Shown: positions 49,096 through 61,689 of the stretch, piece by piece
Layout of the letters: every line of letters begins with the position of its first letter
How positions within the stretch are numbered: position 1 is the first letter of the stretch
DNA from: Chionoecetes opilio
Taxonomy: Eukaryota; Arthropoda; Malacostraca; Decapoda; Majidae
DNA length: 64,000 nucleotides
NCBI GenBank assembly: GCA_016584305.1
Contig: JACEEZ010000114.1
Location: forward strand, 57,501-121,500
Direction: 5' to 3'
Notes under the pieces: generated by a model
What the model saw: only the letters and a program-made list of their open reading frames with translations
The model's database searches: none
Told to the model about the DNA's origin: nothing
Program-made: the position numbers and the translations under genes

Positions 49096-49329
49096 CCGGG
49101 GGCGCGGCAATCGCGCCCCCGACCCGGTTTTGCCGGGGGGCCCGACCATGCAAACCCCTCCTATGGCTACGCAGGGGAGGGGTCAGCCTATGACGAGTGC
49201 GGGGCAAAGCCCTCGGGAATCCCGCACTCTAAATCAAGTGGTAGGGCCCCCTTGCTCAACTTTTTCTTATGGGGGTGGCCGGGGCAGTGCAGAGGCGGCG
49301 CCTGCCCGTCGAATCACTCCTGGGATCAA

Positions 49330-50140
49330 CCTGCGGAGGGTTCTTCGTGTGGGCTCGTGGAACGTTCTGAGCCTCTCAGACAATCATCGACTACCTCCTA
49401 TCGGGCGAGCTCAGTAGGCTGAGGGTGGATATAGTGGGACTCTCTGAGACGAGGAGGCCTGGCAGTGGCGAGACTAGCAGTGGGGGTTACACCTACTACT
49501 GGTCCGGCATGAGCAATGGTCACCGTGTCCGGGGACTAGCTATAGGCATCTCCAGCAAACTGCAGTCGTCAGTTGTTGAGGTTACTCCGGTTGATGAGCG
49601 TATAATGCGGGTGAGGATGAAACACACTCTGGGTTTCATGTCTCTTGTTGCAGTGTACGCTCCTACCGAGGTGCGTAAAACTGAAGAGAAGGAGATGTTC
49701 TACGCCAAACTCGACTCTGTATTAGACCAGTGTCCTTCTCGGGACACACTCATTGTCTTGGGCGACTTCAATGCTACTACTGGCACTGTGAGAGATGGCT
49801 ACGAGTTATGTGTTGGTCCCCATGGCTCCGGTACCAGAAACACCAACAGTTCTCTGCTTCTGAACTTTGCAAGGTCCAGAAGGTTGAGAATTGCAGGTTC
49901 TTAGTATCAGACCAGAGCTGCACCGCTGGACATGGTATAGTAATGCCGGAGGGGTAGCTAAGGAGATCGACCACATCCTCGTTAGTACTCGTTGGAGGAT
50001 CCTCCAGAACTGCAGGGTTTACCGGAGTGCTGAGTTCTTTGGAACAGATCACAGACTTGTTGTTGCTACACTTAAGCTTCATGTCAAGTCCAGAAGAATC
50101 TCAAGAGGTAACCAAAACGGGTGTTTCATCTTGAGAAACT
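49330..50140 (+). pseudogene. LINE B endonuclease
   Basis: RVGSWNVLSLSD (49340-49380) is the N-terminal strand of an APE-type endonuclease. 49425-49904 is open: DIVGLSETRRPGSGE with the catalytic Glu, YYWSGMSNGHRVRGLAIGIS, LVAVYAPTE and LIVLGDFNATTG. 49891-50090 follows in another frame with ELHRWTWYSNAGG, HILVSTR and GTDHRLVVATLKL. Two frameshifts (near 49400 and 49900) break it. Confidence 0.85.
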
Positions 50141-52279
50141 AAAGGACTTGACATGTGATCATGAGTATGCGGTGGCAGTCTCAAATCGGTTTGATGTGCT
50201 CGGTGCTCTCGGGGACCCTGTAAGAACTGTGGGGATACCTTCAAACGTGAAACTCTACAGGCTGCCAAGGAGTGTTTGGGGAGCGCCCGAGGTCAAGGCG
50301 GGGTTTTGTCTCGACGGAGACGCTGGAGAAAATAGAGGAGAGTCGCGCTGCCAGGCTGGCTGGGAACCAGTACCAGCACAGGGCTCTGTCATGCCGGAAT
50401 AGAACCCTCCTGAGGAGAGACAAGGAGAGGTATGTCAGGAGTCTCGCTGAGGATGTCGAGGGTCATTTGAACGCTAATGACCTCCGACCCGCCTACCAAG
50501 GCCCTGAAAGAAGCTCCGTTCCAAGTCTCCTTCTCGGGCGAGTGCTATTCGAACAGCAGATGGGCGCCTCGTGTCGGACATGGATGGGCACATGGCTCGT
50601 TGGGCTGAGTACTTTGGGCAGTTTTTTTCCACGGGGGAACCCTCCACTGAGCAACTTCACACCACTGGGTTACAGGCGTGGATCCCGGGATCCCCCCATT
50701 GCCGAAACCGCACCCTCTCTTGACGAAGTCAGAGAGGCTGTAGCAAGTTGAGGGGTGGAAAGGCAGCTGGTGTTTGTAATATCAGTGCGGAGCTCCTCAA
50801 AGCTGGGGTGAGGCCATGATCCGCGGGTTTGCATGCTGTCCTGACTGCCGTGTGGCAATCAGGGACCATTCCTCCCTGACTGGAAAGGGGGCTGGTCGTC
50901 CCTATCTGGGAAAAGGGGAAAGGGGACCGTCAGGACTGCAACAATTTACCGCGGTATTACACTGCTCAGCTACCAGGCAAGTGCTTTTCCCATCTATTTC
51001 TGACACTAATTCGCAGTCCTCTGGTGAAGCATCAGAGACCTCCCGCAGTCTGGGTTCAGCCTGGTAAGTCCAACAACGGACAGTATCCTAAGCGCTTCGT
51101 GTCCCTGGTGGAACGCCGACGTGAGTTTCGACAGGGGATGCTTGCAGCCTATGTTGATCTCAAGAAGGCGTTTGACTCAGTGCATCGTGAGCACTCTGGG
51201 ATCTTCTGCGACTTCGCGGGATTCCTGCAATTACTATTGGTTTTGATAACGTCTGTATTCTGGGACTGAGAGTGCTGTGAAGTGTGGGGCAGGGGTATCC
51301 AGCTTCTTCCTGTGAATACAGGAGTGAGGCAAGGGTGCGTCCTTGCCCCATCACTTTTCAACGCTTGTTTTGGACTGGGTATTGGACAAGGTTGTAGATC
51401 AAAGTGATTGTGGAGCATCTGTCGGCAACACCAAGATCACTGATCTTTTTTTGCCGATGATGCAGTAATCTTTGCTGAGTCGCTGGAGGGCCTTGGGGAT
51501 GGCTCTCGAGGCGCTGCACGAGGGTTAAAGCCTTTGGGACTTGAGGTCTCCTGGCTCAAGGGCCAAAGGGCCAGGTTTTTTGGAGGGCTTACTAGATGAG
51601 CAGTTACAGTCTGTTCATGCGTGTGGCGAGGACATTGAGATCTTGGAAAGTTTTACATACCTTGGTAGCGCAGTCCATAATGACGGCGGGTCACGTCAAG
51701 AAGTTCTTACGGCGGATTGGCATAGCCCACGGTTTTATGGACTCGCTCAGCGGGGGTATTTGTGGCGTTGTCGGTACCTTTTGCAGGAGGAAAAAAGATC
51801 TTCTCCGGATCTTCAAGTCGCTTGTGATCCCGTCTTACTCTATGGTTGTGAGACATGCACATAAATAGTTGACTTGAAGAGACGAACAATGCCTTTGGTA
51901 ATAAGTGTCGTCGCAGAATCATGGGGTATCGTGTGGATGATTACGTATCAAATCAGCGATTGCACCGTGAGACAGAATCGAGGCCTATTACCTGCATAGT
52001 CCGTCAGCGCCAACTTCGGCTATATGGGCATGTGGCACGCTACCCTGAAACCGATCCTTCCCATCGGGTTGTATCTGTAAGAGACAATCTGGCGTGGAGG
52101 AGGCCAAGGGGGTGCCCACAAGGCGCGTGGCTGGGGCAAGTTGATGTTTCTTGTCGAGAGCTGCTTGGTATGGGAAAGGAGCCTGCATGGGAACTCGCGC
52201 GTGGTGACCCCGGGAGTGGCGTCGTAGGGTGGGCGAGGCGACGCGCCCCCCGGCGTATGCCCCCAATGATTGATTGATT
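50140..52279 (+). pseudogene. LINE B reverse transcriptase and C-terminus
   Basis: AAYVDLKKAFDSVH (51149-51190) is the first palm motif. TGVRQGCVLAP-like and the FADD region near 51445 are shifted. 51921-52277 gives DDYVSNQRLHRETESRPITC and NLAWRRPRGCPQGAWLGQ up to the tail. Many indels occur at homopolymers, so this copy is dead although it is the longest. Confidence 0.8.
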
Positions 52280-52960
52280 ATCTTGCTGCACCAACGTCCT
52301 GCCGACCACCAGACCGTCCTGCAGCTGTCCGGCGGGCGACGGCTCTACCAAGCCAAGCTCGCTCGCCATCCTCCGACTCAGCCTGCACCTCACACGAGTC
52401 TCCGACCTCGGCGGGATGCTCACTGCCCTTGCCACCACCACCTGGGCGGGACCGCTCAACTCGAGCAGGGGCACTACGACGTCCCTGACCCTCATGGTCA
52501 TGTTCCCGAAGTCGACCAGTGCTCGGCTCCTTTTGAGGTAGTCCGGGCCCAGGAGACAGGAGTCCTGAATGCTCGCCATGTATACGGGCAGCTACTCCAC
52601 ATCCTCTCCAACGGTGATCCGGGCCTCCACTGGTCCTCGCAGCTCGGCACAGTGGCCGGTAATGCCACACAGGCGCTGTACTGCCACAGGGGGGTTCGGT
52701 GCCGCTACCACGTCCGACCGGACGAACGTGCGCTCCGCCCCCGTATCCACCGTCAGCCGACAGGGCACACCATTAACGGCTCCTTCGACCTGCTTGGTGT
52801 GGGAGGCGGTGGTGCGGCATCTTAGCGAGAGTGGGACCTGAATGGGGATGGCTGGCGCCGGCCCCTGCCGCCCAGCCGTCCCGCGTTTCCCGGTGAAGAA
52901 GAGGTGTCTTCCTGTTCGGCCCGTGGGCAAGCGCTGGCGAGGTGGCCCGTCTGGCCACAC
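52280..52960 (-). pseudogene. Aspartic protease region of the gypsy-type element
   Basis: 52960-52592 contains CRLTVDTGAERTFVRSDVV, the DTGA active-site turn of a retropepsin, and LCGITGHCAELRGP. 52579-52305 continues with DYLKRSRALVDFGNMTMRV up to the LINE insertion. The frame shifts once between them. Confidence 0.8.
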
Positions 52961-54294
52961 TCCCTACATCCACTCTGGTGCTCGCTAGCCCTCCGTCGCT
53001 CGCCAGACAACAAGCTGTTGGCATCGGGGCAGTTTCTCCGCATGTGTCCCATACAACGGCAACTCCAGCACTCCCCGGGGAAGCTCCTTGTGGCACCGTT
53101 CTCCACTCGGGACCTCACCTGGCTCCTCCGGGCCCGGAAGTCTCTCCTCACTTGGTCGAGCCTGGGCCTCGCGGAGCTTGATTGGACAAAAGACTCGAAA
53201 TCTAAGACCCGAGCCAACGCCTTCTGAAGGTCGCCCACGTGAGCTTGCATCACGTACACTTTCAGCTGTTGGTCGTCCAGCGCGTCCACAAACTGGTCCC
53301 ATAACAAAACGGTAAGGAGGTCCTCAGTGGCCCTCGGGTAGGCCTTCCTGGCTAGGTGCTCCACATCCTGGGCTAGCTGCTACAGTGTCTCACCCCGGGC
53401 CCTGATCCTGGCCCGGAACCGGGCCCGAAATGCCTCTGCTTGGTGTTTATGGCCGTAACATCGCTCCAGCACCGCCACGATGCTAGTGTAGGAAGAGCGC
53501 TGGACAGGTGTAAGTAGGCTTAACACTTCCACGGCGGGACCCTTCAGGCTTGATGCGAGCTGTACAGCCCTCGCCCACGAACTCCAGCCTTGAGCCTCGG
53601 CCAGCAGCTCAAACTGGGCGAGGTAAGCCTCCAAGGACACTCCTCCGTCGAAGTCCTGGGGCTTGCGTCGACCTGCACTCTCCCGGTGCGGAACCGTGGA
53701 GGGAGACATGGGGGGAGTGCATGGAGGAGTAGAGGGAAGGGTACGTGAGGGAGACAGGGCGCGTCCCGGGTTGCCCTTCCAACTACCTGCCGCAAATACT
53801 CCTCTGTGGGAGCAGGGCGTCCGCCCCTCTGCCTCACCCTCGTCTTTGCGGTCGTCAGCACAAGGAGAGCTGCTCCGCACAGAACCAGTCCCGACTCCTG
53901 TGTCAGGCGCCACTGCCTGCTGCACACCGTCTATACGTCCTTCCAACCTAGACACTTCAACACTGAGTCCAGCAACCACATTGTCTAGCTGGCTCATCAC
54001 CTGGTCTTTAATGTCCTTTTTCAGCTGGACCACCTGCTCCATTACCTCATTTTTCACCTTCAGACAGCTGTTCTCGGTGAACTGCCTGGCCTCCTCCCTG
54101 AGGTCACCTAGGCCACTCTGGTACGCGTCTTTGAGCTCACTAATGGCTTCAGCCTGAGCTTGCAGGCCCTCAGCCAGAGCCTGTTGCGTTTGAGCCCCCA
54201 ACTGCTGGGCCTGAACCTGGAACTGCTGCTTCAGCAGCTCCACCAAGTCACCCAGCGTGGTCGGGCTGCTTACTGCGGCGGCAGGGTCAGCCAT
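52822..54294 (-). pseudogene. Gag of the gypsy-type element, one internal TAG
   Basis: One frame from MADPAAAVSSPTTLGDLVEL (54294) to 52822, interrupted only by a TAG at 53380-53382 (GETL-stop-QLAQDVEHL). The N-terminal part is Gln/Ala-rich coiled coil. The middle has YLAQFELLAEAQGWS and LASSLKGPAVEVLSLL (capsid). The C-terminal part has two CCHC knuckles: CWSCRCMGHMRRNC and CRECGQTGHLASAC. About 490 codons in all. Confidence 0.85.
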
Positions 54295-54363
54295 CTTGCC
54301 TGACGCCCTGATGCGCAGTCACAGAGTCCCTTCCCCCACAGCCTCGCTCTTCAAAACCCACGA

Positions 54364-54381
54364 TCCCACTTCTGATACCAA
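54364..54381 (-). other. Primer-binding site of the gypsy-type element
   Basis: On the minus strand the LTR end CGTTACA is followed by TTGGTATCAGAAGTGGG, starting with the TGG that pairs with a tRNA CCA end. Confidence 0.65.
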
Positions 54382-55082
54382 TGTAACGAAACGAGGGGGG
54401 AGGGGGTCACCCACCACCCTCAACTTCGTCACACACTTACGGCTCGGGACAATGGAGGGGACGGGAAGGACTGAAGGGAAACCCTTTAGTGCTGTGCACG
54501 GCTCCTTTTATTGCACAATTGAGTCACTGTCTCCCACACGGGGGGGGGGGGGTACGCCCACTACGCAAATGAGTCAGTCTCACAACCCCGGGCACGCCCA
54601 CTACACAACGTTCACTGAGTCACTGTCTCACAACACGGGCATGCCCACTACACAACGTTCACTGAGTCACTGTCTCACAACACCGGGCACGCCCACTACA
54701 CAACGTTCACTGAGTCACTGTCTCACAACACCGGGCACGCCCACTACACAACGTTCACTGAGTCACTGTCTCTCAACACCGGGCACGCCCGCGTGCAGTC
54801 GCTGTCACTGGGATGTCTGGGGGGGGGGGGGGGGGCTCCTCAGGGCACTTTCTAGGCCGTCCAGCTGTCCAGTAATCCCGGTGAAGACGAGCTACGTGTG
54901 TTATGTTATCCCCGTGAAGGTCTGATGTTCACTGCCTGGCGGTGCACACCCCGGTCTTGATGAAAACACACCCGCCAATCAGAGGGCGAAGCGTGGCCTC
55001 GACACCACCCCGCCACGCTCCGAATGCAGACTCGAAGCACCTCGTCGCCCGTCGGTGCAAGTGAACGAGGTACTTCGTAACA
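54382..55082 (-). repeat. 5' LTR of the gypsy-type element with 48-bp repeats
   Basis: 701 bp. Between about 54545 and 54790 a 48-bp unit (GTTCACTGAGTCACTGTCTC within CACTACACAAC...GGGCACGCC) repeats about five times. Each unit carries TGAGTCA. Confidence 0.9.
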
Positions 55083-55278
55083 ATATGTACACTCGCCGGC
55101 AGTTGACTCCTTGCCAGCTCTGTCCCTTATATTCGATGGCAGGTGACATGTCACCTCCTACCCGATGAAAGTTATAATTTTGTTGTGATTGGTTGAACCC
55201 CCACAAAACCAGGCCTTAAAGCTCCGCCCACGTGACCTGCCCCACCCGGTCCGTACCCACTCCTTCCCCTACTGTGCG

Positions 55279-55315
<37 letters not shown>

Positions 55316-55500
55316 GAGCTCAGGGTCTAGAGTTGTTGACAAAACAATTAACAGGGCTCCATGTAAATCATCATAATACCGAAGAACAGGACTGAAAAAG
55401 GGAGATGAAGATACATGGATTACAACAACTGCCCAGGAACCTAGCTAGTAGGTGTTACTACAGGGCCTGAGCAGGGTGGGAGTCCGAGTAGAGATAGTAG
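55083..55500. other. Host intron with (AC)n
   Basis: No gene. (AC)n at 55280-55312. Confidence 0.5.
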
Positions 55501-56381
55501 AAAAGTTGTGTACAAAAATTTTGAAATGGCAGACACCCCAAAACCAGGATCAGAGCTTTAAAGAACCGTATTGGACTTCTCTGAATTCACTGAAGAAGGC
55601 AAGGTAGGAAGCTGCACTCCTTAGTGATCAAAGTACAGGAAGATGGAGATGAGACCAGATGAGACGTGAGGAGACTGATGGAAGAGTTCAAATGTATGAA
55701 GGGTATGATTCATGCTGTGAGAGGAAGCTGTGATGAAATTGAAGGACTGAAAGTTGAACTAGATGAACTGAAAAGGAAGGAAAAGCAAAGAGCAAAGGAA
55801 AATTAGGAGTTAAAAAACGAAATGGAGAAATTGAGAAAATAAAATAATGACCTTAAAGCAAAATGTGAGAATGGAGATAAAAATGGGTAAGGGACAAGTG
55901 GCAACTGTGATGAAGGGAGACGCGAATAGTTATTACTGGAAGGAAGAAAAAGAGAAAGCCAAAGTGGACTTTCAAGAAGTGATAGAGCAACAAAAGAAAG
56001 AGCAAAGTGAACATGTTAAGAAAGAGGTAGTGAACGTTTTGAAGAATAATTAAAATTTAATGAGAGACGTAATAGAGAAGAAAAAAATGTGTTATTATTT
56101 ATGGACTGAAGGAGAAGAATATTTTGTTTAGAATCAGGAGAGAAAGAGAAGTAAAAATGGTAAAGGACGTTTTGATGAAACTTAATGATGAGGAAGAAGG
56201 GACAAGGTTTGTAGATGAAGTGGAAGAAGTAGTAAGATTGGGACCTTATGCAGAAGGAAGAGATAGATCAATATTACTAAGATTTAAATCACAGACGGCA
56301 GCCAAAGAAATCCTGGCGAGAACCTTCAGGCTAAGGTTAACTGTGGATTTCAGAGAAGTATATAAGAACATAAGAAAATAA
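55500..56381 (+). pseudogene. LINE ORF1 remnant related to family A
   Basis: A Lys/Glu-rich coiled coil (55680-56053) is followed by VEEVVRLGPYAEGRDRSILL and RFKSQTAAKEILARTF (56215-56330), matching the ORF1 core of LINE A in wording and spacing. Several stops and frameshifts. Confidence 0.65.
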
Positions 56382-56399
56382 GGAAGCTACAAGAGGCCG

Positions 56400-57094
56400 T
56401 GAGACTACACAAGGTAGTTCCTGTTACTTAACACTACCTACATCCACCTTTCATCCCCATCCATGAATTTATCTAGCCTCCTTTTAAAGCTCCCTAATGA
56501 CTCTGCACTAACTACCTGTCTACTGAGTCCAATCCAATCTTTTACCACCCTATTTGTGAACCAGTTTTTCCCTATTTCTTCTTTTATATCTATGCTTTTC
56601 CAGCTTGAATCCGTTACTTCTTGTTCTACCCTGGTTACTAGCTGTAAGAACTTTTCCTACCTCTCCTTTATTAAATCCTTTTATCCACTTAAAAAACTTC
56701 TGTCAGATTGCCCCTTACTCTACACCTCTCGAGTGAGTGTAAATTTAACACGTGGGCTGCGGCATGCCTTCCGGAAGCTCTGCTGAGCAAATGCGGCATG
56801 CCTTCTGGAAGCACGATTTTCAATTGCATACAAAAACCGCGCCAACATTCGTAGAAGTCTACAAACTGTGTCACATATACGCCTTGATGTCAGCCCTCGA
56901 TACCACACACCACCATCTGCCTAACTACGCTGTACGCATGGATACCACTTCTTGGGGTTTTTCCCAAGATCTTGGGATTTAGGTCCTGGCGGTGAAATAT
57001 TTTTTGTCTTATCTTGGGACTTTTGGAGGGATTATTCAAGTAGTTTATCTCAAGGTAAGCATAAGTACCGTTGTACTGTACCGTATTATATATC

Positions 57095-57170
<76 letters not shown>

Positions 57171-58470
57171 TATGTATACATGTGTCAGTGTGACATGTGA
57201 CATATATACATGTGACGGTGCATCTGCGTTCAATAACAGCACCAGCTGCGTAGGCATACTACATATCCCCCAGACCGAGAGGTAATCTGACACCAACCTT
57301 CTTATCACCCACCCTCCCGCCTTCTCCCGATCGCTTTTTCATTTACTTTGTTATTTACTCTACATACGCCATGTATTGTGATGTATATTCCTTACAAGAG
57401 CCTTTTGATACAAGTTTATACACATAAAGAGCCATCAGAGAGCTTTATAAGCGAATTGTAGAGCGCTTTGTATTATCAATTACCCCTCCCTCCATCCACC
57501 CTCTCCCTCCCTCAATACTCCCTCAATAGTCCCTCCACCACTTACTCCGACAGCCACCCAGGGATGCCACTTTAAATTTTCAGAAATCCCAAGATAAAAT
57601 CCCCTCAAAAAAATCCCGAGATCAACAAAAATATCCCAAGATCTTTGAAAAAACATTGAAACTGAATCCTAAATATGGTACACATGCTTACCTTGAGATA
57701 AACTACTGGAGAAATACTTGAATAATCCCCTCAAAATCTTGGGAAATATCCCAAGGAGTGGCATCCCTCACCCCACTTCAGTAGGCTCTCGCTAGCGGTT
57801 TGGTGCCATTCGCGCCAGATATTTCAACTACCGACCACAACCACACCACAACCCCATACGTTTGGGTTATAAATAGAAATATTGCCGGATGCGGATTTTT
57901 ACTACCTTGACTTTGATGTGATTTTCATCCAATTCTGTAATGGTCACAGTTTTACTCACATTCCCGCACTGGCGGCACTAAAAAAATCTTTGCTCCCGCA
58001 GTTCCCGGGTTATTAGCTTCAATCTTTTCTCATAACTAAAGTTACACATCCCATGAATAATTTTGGTCACCCTTCTCTGCACTGATTCTAACATGGTTAT
58101 ATCCATCCTGTAATATGGAGACCAAAACTGAACCGCATAGTCTAGGTGAGGTCTGACTAGAGCCAAATAAAGCTATAGAATAACCTCAGCACTTCTACTT
58201 TTAACACTTCTGGTGTTATCCTAACACCCTATTAGCTCTATTTCTAGCCTCATTACATTGTTTCCTAGGTCAGAGGTCTGAGCTCACTCACTCGCAGATC
58301 TTTCTCACATTCTTGATCTTTTCAGCGATACATTGCGTATGGTGTATCTATTACCAGGGTTTTTTCTACCAACATTCATAACGCTGCACTTATCAATATT
58401 AAATTCCATCTGCCATCTGACTACCCACTCATTAAGTTTATCTAAATCTTCCTGCAATATGTCCCTGGTA
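56400..58470 (-). pseudogene. LINE family D RT C-terminus, split by 1.26 kb
   Basis: On the minus strand 58470-58013 reads LALVRPHLDYAVQFWSPYY and MLESVQRRVTKIIHGM. The thread continues at 56747-56400 with LNLHSLERCRVRGN, EVFKWIKGFNKG, GFKLEKHRYKR and RLDKFMDGDERW, the classic end of CR1/Jockey-type RT proteins. The gap 56748-58012 is an insertion. Confidence 0.75.
56748..58012. mobile_element. Insert with inverted repeats and (TA)n, possible MITEs
   Basis: GATTATTCAAGTAGTTTATC (57036) returns inverted near 57690-57730, and CTTGGG/CCCAAGATCTTGGG motifs recur on both sides. (TA)n spans about 57095-57170. A smaller unit at about 57553-57768 has CAGGGATGCCACT and, inverted, GAGGGATGCCACT ends, hAT-like in wording. 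No clean target duplication. Confidence 0.5.
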
Positions 58471-58758
58471 GACAAGAGGACATACCAAAAAAATTAGGAA
58501 AAGGGAGATGCCTGAACAACATAAGGAAGTACAGCTTCCCTCATAGAAATGTAGAAGTTTGGAATGGACTAAATGAGGAGGTGATATCAGCAAATAATGA
58601 GCACCAGTTGAAAGAAAGACTGGAAAAATGTAGATACGGAGACAGGACCACATGAGTGTAGCACAGGCCCTGTAAAACACAACTAGGTAAACTAGGTAAA
58701 TAAACCCACACAAACTGCCTGCATGGTCTAGTCATTTAGAGTACTACTACTACTACTA
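58471..58758 (+). pseudogene. LINE RT C-terminus and 3' tail
   Basis: Encodes RKYSFPHRNVEVWNGLNEEV and LKERLEKCRYGDRT, the conserved end of another RT, followed by AACTAGGTAAACTAGGTAAA, a short tandem tail. (TAC)n follows at 58741-58758. Confidence 0.6.
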
Positions 58759-59500
58759 CAGGTTGACCATCACTAATCCGGCAACCACGGGACCTTAGGA
58801 CTGCCAGATTTTTGAAATTTCTGGATTATTGATGTTTTGTCCCCTGACATACTATGCTGTATATAGAGCCCCGTACACAGGGCCCCGTCTTTCTGCTGTA
58901 GTCTCCTGTCCCACTCCTCTCTGCCTAGGACTGTTACTATTGACGCTGTAAGCCTTTCCCTCTGACTCCTATACTTGTTGCATTCCACAATGACATGTTC
59001 TACGGTTTCTTTCTCTCCTAGCCTGCAGCTACAAATTTGGTTCTCCAGTTCCCTGTTCCTTCCGTTGAATTCCAAGGTGCCTGTTCTTGCTTTATAGAGT
59101 AACTTACTCCCCCAGTCTCCTACATGCCAGGTCACCCCCTCTGGTTTCTGTTTCCACCTGTATCACAGCAACGTTGATTTCCTGTCGGAAGGTGAGCATA
59201 CAGCTGATTCTGGGTACAGCGCCATCAAAACAAACAGCGCCAGGGAACAGGCGCCTTCCATTGGCAGGGAAAGACAGGGCTACAGAGTGGGAAAGAAGGA
59301 AGATATGTGTCAAGCTCGAGCACGAGCTTGACAGACGACCTACAAAGCGATACTAAGCAGAAAAGGTCACAAGAAGAAGAAGAAGCCTCCCGAAAACAGT
59401 GGCGCGGCAACCCGGGAAATTTGAAACTGCGCTCCGAAATTCATGCCGGAAAACTGATGGAACCGGAATATTGATTGCTGGATTAGTGATGGTCAACCTG
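58759..59500. mobile_element. Tigger-like MITE with a LINE C-terminal fragment inside
   Basis: CAGGTTGACCATCACTAATC and its inverse, TA on each side within (TAC)n. On the minus strand (59135-58773) an open frame reads KLLYKARTGTLEFNGRNREL and CSCRLGEKETVEHVIVECN, a LINE C-terminal cysteine/histidine cluster. Confidence 0.8.
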
Positions 59501-59630
<130 letters not shown>

Positions 59631-59667
59631 TATGATAATGTTAAGAGAGAGAGAAAGATAGGCAATA

Positions 59668-60703
59668 CAGGGAGGTCCCGAAGATACGAGCAGTTAGGTT
59701 CCACCTGGCATACTCATAGAGCGAAATCTCGTATAACGAAACACATAACTAATGGTAAAATATAGGTTTGGTTCCAGGACCCCATCAATTAAAAGAAAAA
59801 GAAAAAGAAAAAAAAAAAAAATGTTTTTCAAGCTAAAATAAACTATAGCAAACAACAAACTTTGAAACTCTCAAATATAGGGCTCTATATACCACCGCTG
59901 CACCACCACACCACCACACAAAACACAGTGAATTAAGAGTGTGACAGCACAGTAGGACAGAGCACAAATAAGTCACAATAAGGACATTAAGTAAACCAGC
60001 AAATCACTAAAATTGACTCACAAGGCACAATACATACAAGCAACAAAGACGTTGTATGTACTCCTGGGGACGCCGTGTGATACACTAGACTCGAGAGGGT
60101 ACGGTAGGTAAGGGACAAGGGAGGGGTGCGCAGACCTCTTCCACTGCCCACAAACTCATCTCTGCGCATCTGAATCATTGTACATCGTTCAGTCCATCGT
60201 TCACTTTTCCTCACGTTTTCCCCAACTGAGACACACGAGAGCTGGCTATTTCCACCTCTTACACCCTCCCCGCCCACCCCACACACCCACACACACGCGG
60301 CACATCTTCCTGCACCTCTCACTCACCTCGTCTATGACTTCGTCGTACATTTTGACGTATTTTCACGCTAAAACAAGGCTCGAGATAGGTTTCCAAGCGT
60401 GTGTTTTTGTTGTCCGCCTGCAGTGTTGCCAACAGGGATGTGAATTTTTGTAGGCCTCATTGTCGCACCGATCCACCAGAATTATCATATTTTCCGATTG
60501 ATTATCGTACAACCTTAGGTAAAATCATATAGTCAGTAAATGACTATAATTTTAGTAAATAACTTGGTAATTTTACTCACCCTAGTTTGAATGTCGTAGC
60601 ATTGGATTTTCTATCTCGTATATTGAAAATAGACCCTAATTTACACATCTCGTATCGTCGGATTCTCGTATATCGAATGCTCGTATAACGGAACCTCCTA
60701 GTG
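59668..60703 (-). mobile_element. T1 MITE, empty at the CACTG-element site
   Basis: CAGGGAGGTCCCGAAGATAC at the left with TA before it. The right end is worn (CGGAACCTCCTAGTG|TA). The interior parallels 12346-12570 plus 15121-15943 inverted, without the CACTG transposon: it reads GATTGATTATCGTAC at 60497-60511. Confidence 0.8.
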
Positions 60704-60736
60704 TATGGAATATGGAAGGGAGGAAGAGGGAAGAAG

Positions 60737-61044
<308 letters not shown>

Positions 61045-61061
61045 TACCCAGAAAAAATGGG

Positions 61062-61518
61062 ATGAGTTCATCCGAATTTACACCGAAGGAATAAATAGTT
61101 ATGTTCCAAGGATAGTTATCAGAGAAAAGAAAAAAATCAATGGTTTAACAGAAAATGTGAATTAGCAAGACTAGAAAGAGAAAAAACATGGAATAGTTGG
61201 AGGAAAAAAGGAGGTATCAACCTTTGGGAGAAGTACAAAACAACTAGAAATGAATATGTAAGAATCCGAAGAGAAGAAGAAAGTAACTATGAGAGAATAT
61301 AATAGAAAAATGTAAGAACGAACTGAAACTTTTCTATAGATATATAAATGGAAAAATGAAAAACAAGGAAGGAATAGATAAGCTGAAGGTAGAAGGCATA
61401 GTGTACAAAGATGCATTACAACAGGCTGAGGTAATGAATAAGTGCTTACAGACTGTATTTACAAGAGAAAGTGAATTTAAAACGAAAAATATAATAGCAA
61501 AAGAAAATATAATGGATG
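61062..61518 (+). pseudogene. LINE family A, second copy (linker region)
   Basis: Matches the complement of 1453-995: KWDEFIRIYTEGINSYVPR, WRKKGGINLWEKYKTTRNEY in shifted frames, then MKNKEGIDKLKVEGIVYKDA up to KENIMD. It breaks at ATGGATG and resumes at 63961 with GACATAAAAGTAGACG. Confidence 0.85.
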
Positions 61519-61689
61519 TGGAAATTATCCACCAACCACCCACTCAATAATTGGCAGAGTGGTGGTTTGTCCCCCCACCCCTGTGAGGGAAGTATTGTCT
61601 GCTCATCATAGGGGAGCGTAGGGATGTATATATATAATTAAAATGGTAATGGGTAATAATTAAGGTAATTTGAGTAAGTGATAATTGTT

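Larger units (their letters stand above)
49096..52279 (+). mobile_element. LINE B, longest copy, 3.18 kb, 25-bp target duplication
   Basis: The target duplication lies at 49071-49095 and 52280-52304 with one mismatch, and includes ATCTTGCTGC(A/C)CCAACG. It disrupts the gypsy Pol between protease and RT. The 5' part is GC-rich and the 3' end is TGATTGATTGATT. It encodes endonuclease and RT in broken frames. Confidence 0.9.
41991..55082 (-). mobile_element. Gypsy-type LTR retrotransposon, 13 kb with two internal insertions
   Basis: LTRs at 41991-42652 and 54382-55082 (TGTAA(C/T)G...CGTAACA). In minus orientation: LTR, primer site TTGGTATCAGAAGTGGG, gag, protease, [LINE B], RT, RNase H, integrase, [~3 kb insert], acidic Pol tail, purine tract GGGAGGGAGTAG, LTR. 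Flanks are ACAT and ATAT, so the target duplication is imperfect. Coding parts are frameshifted. Confidence 0.85.

Noticed and set aside
48859..49422. Plus-strand ORFs in 46200-49400 and 52270-54150
   Set aside because: Antisense of GC-rich gypsy coding sequence; the minus frames carry the motifs.
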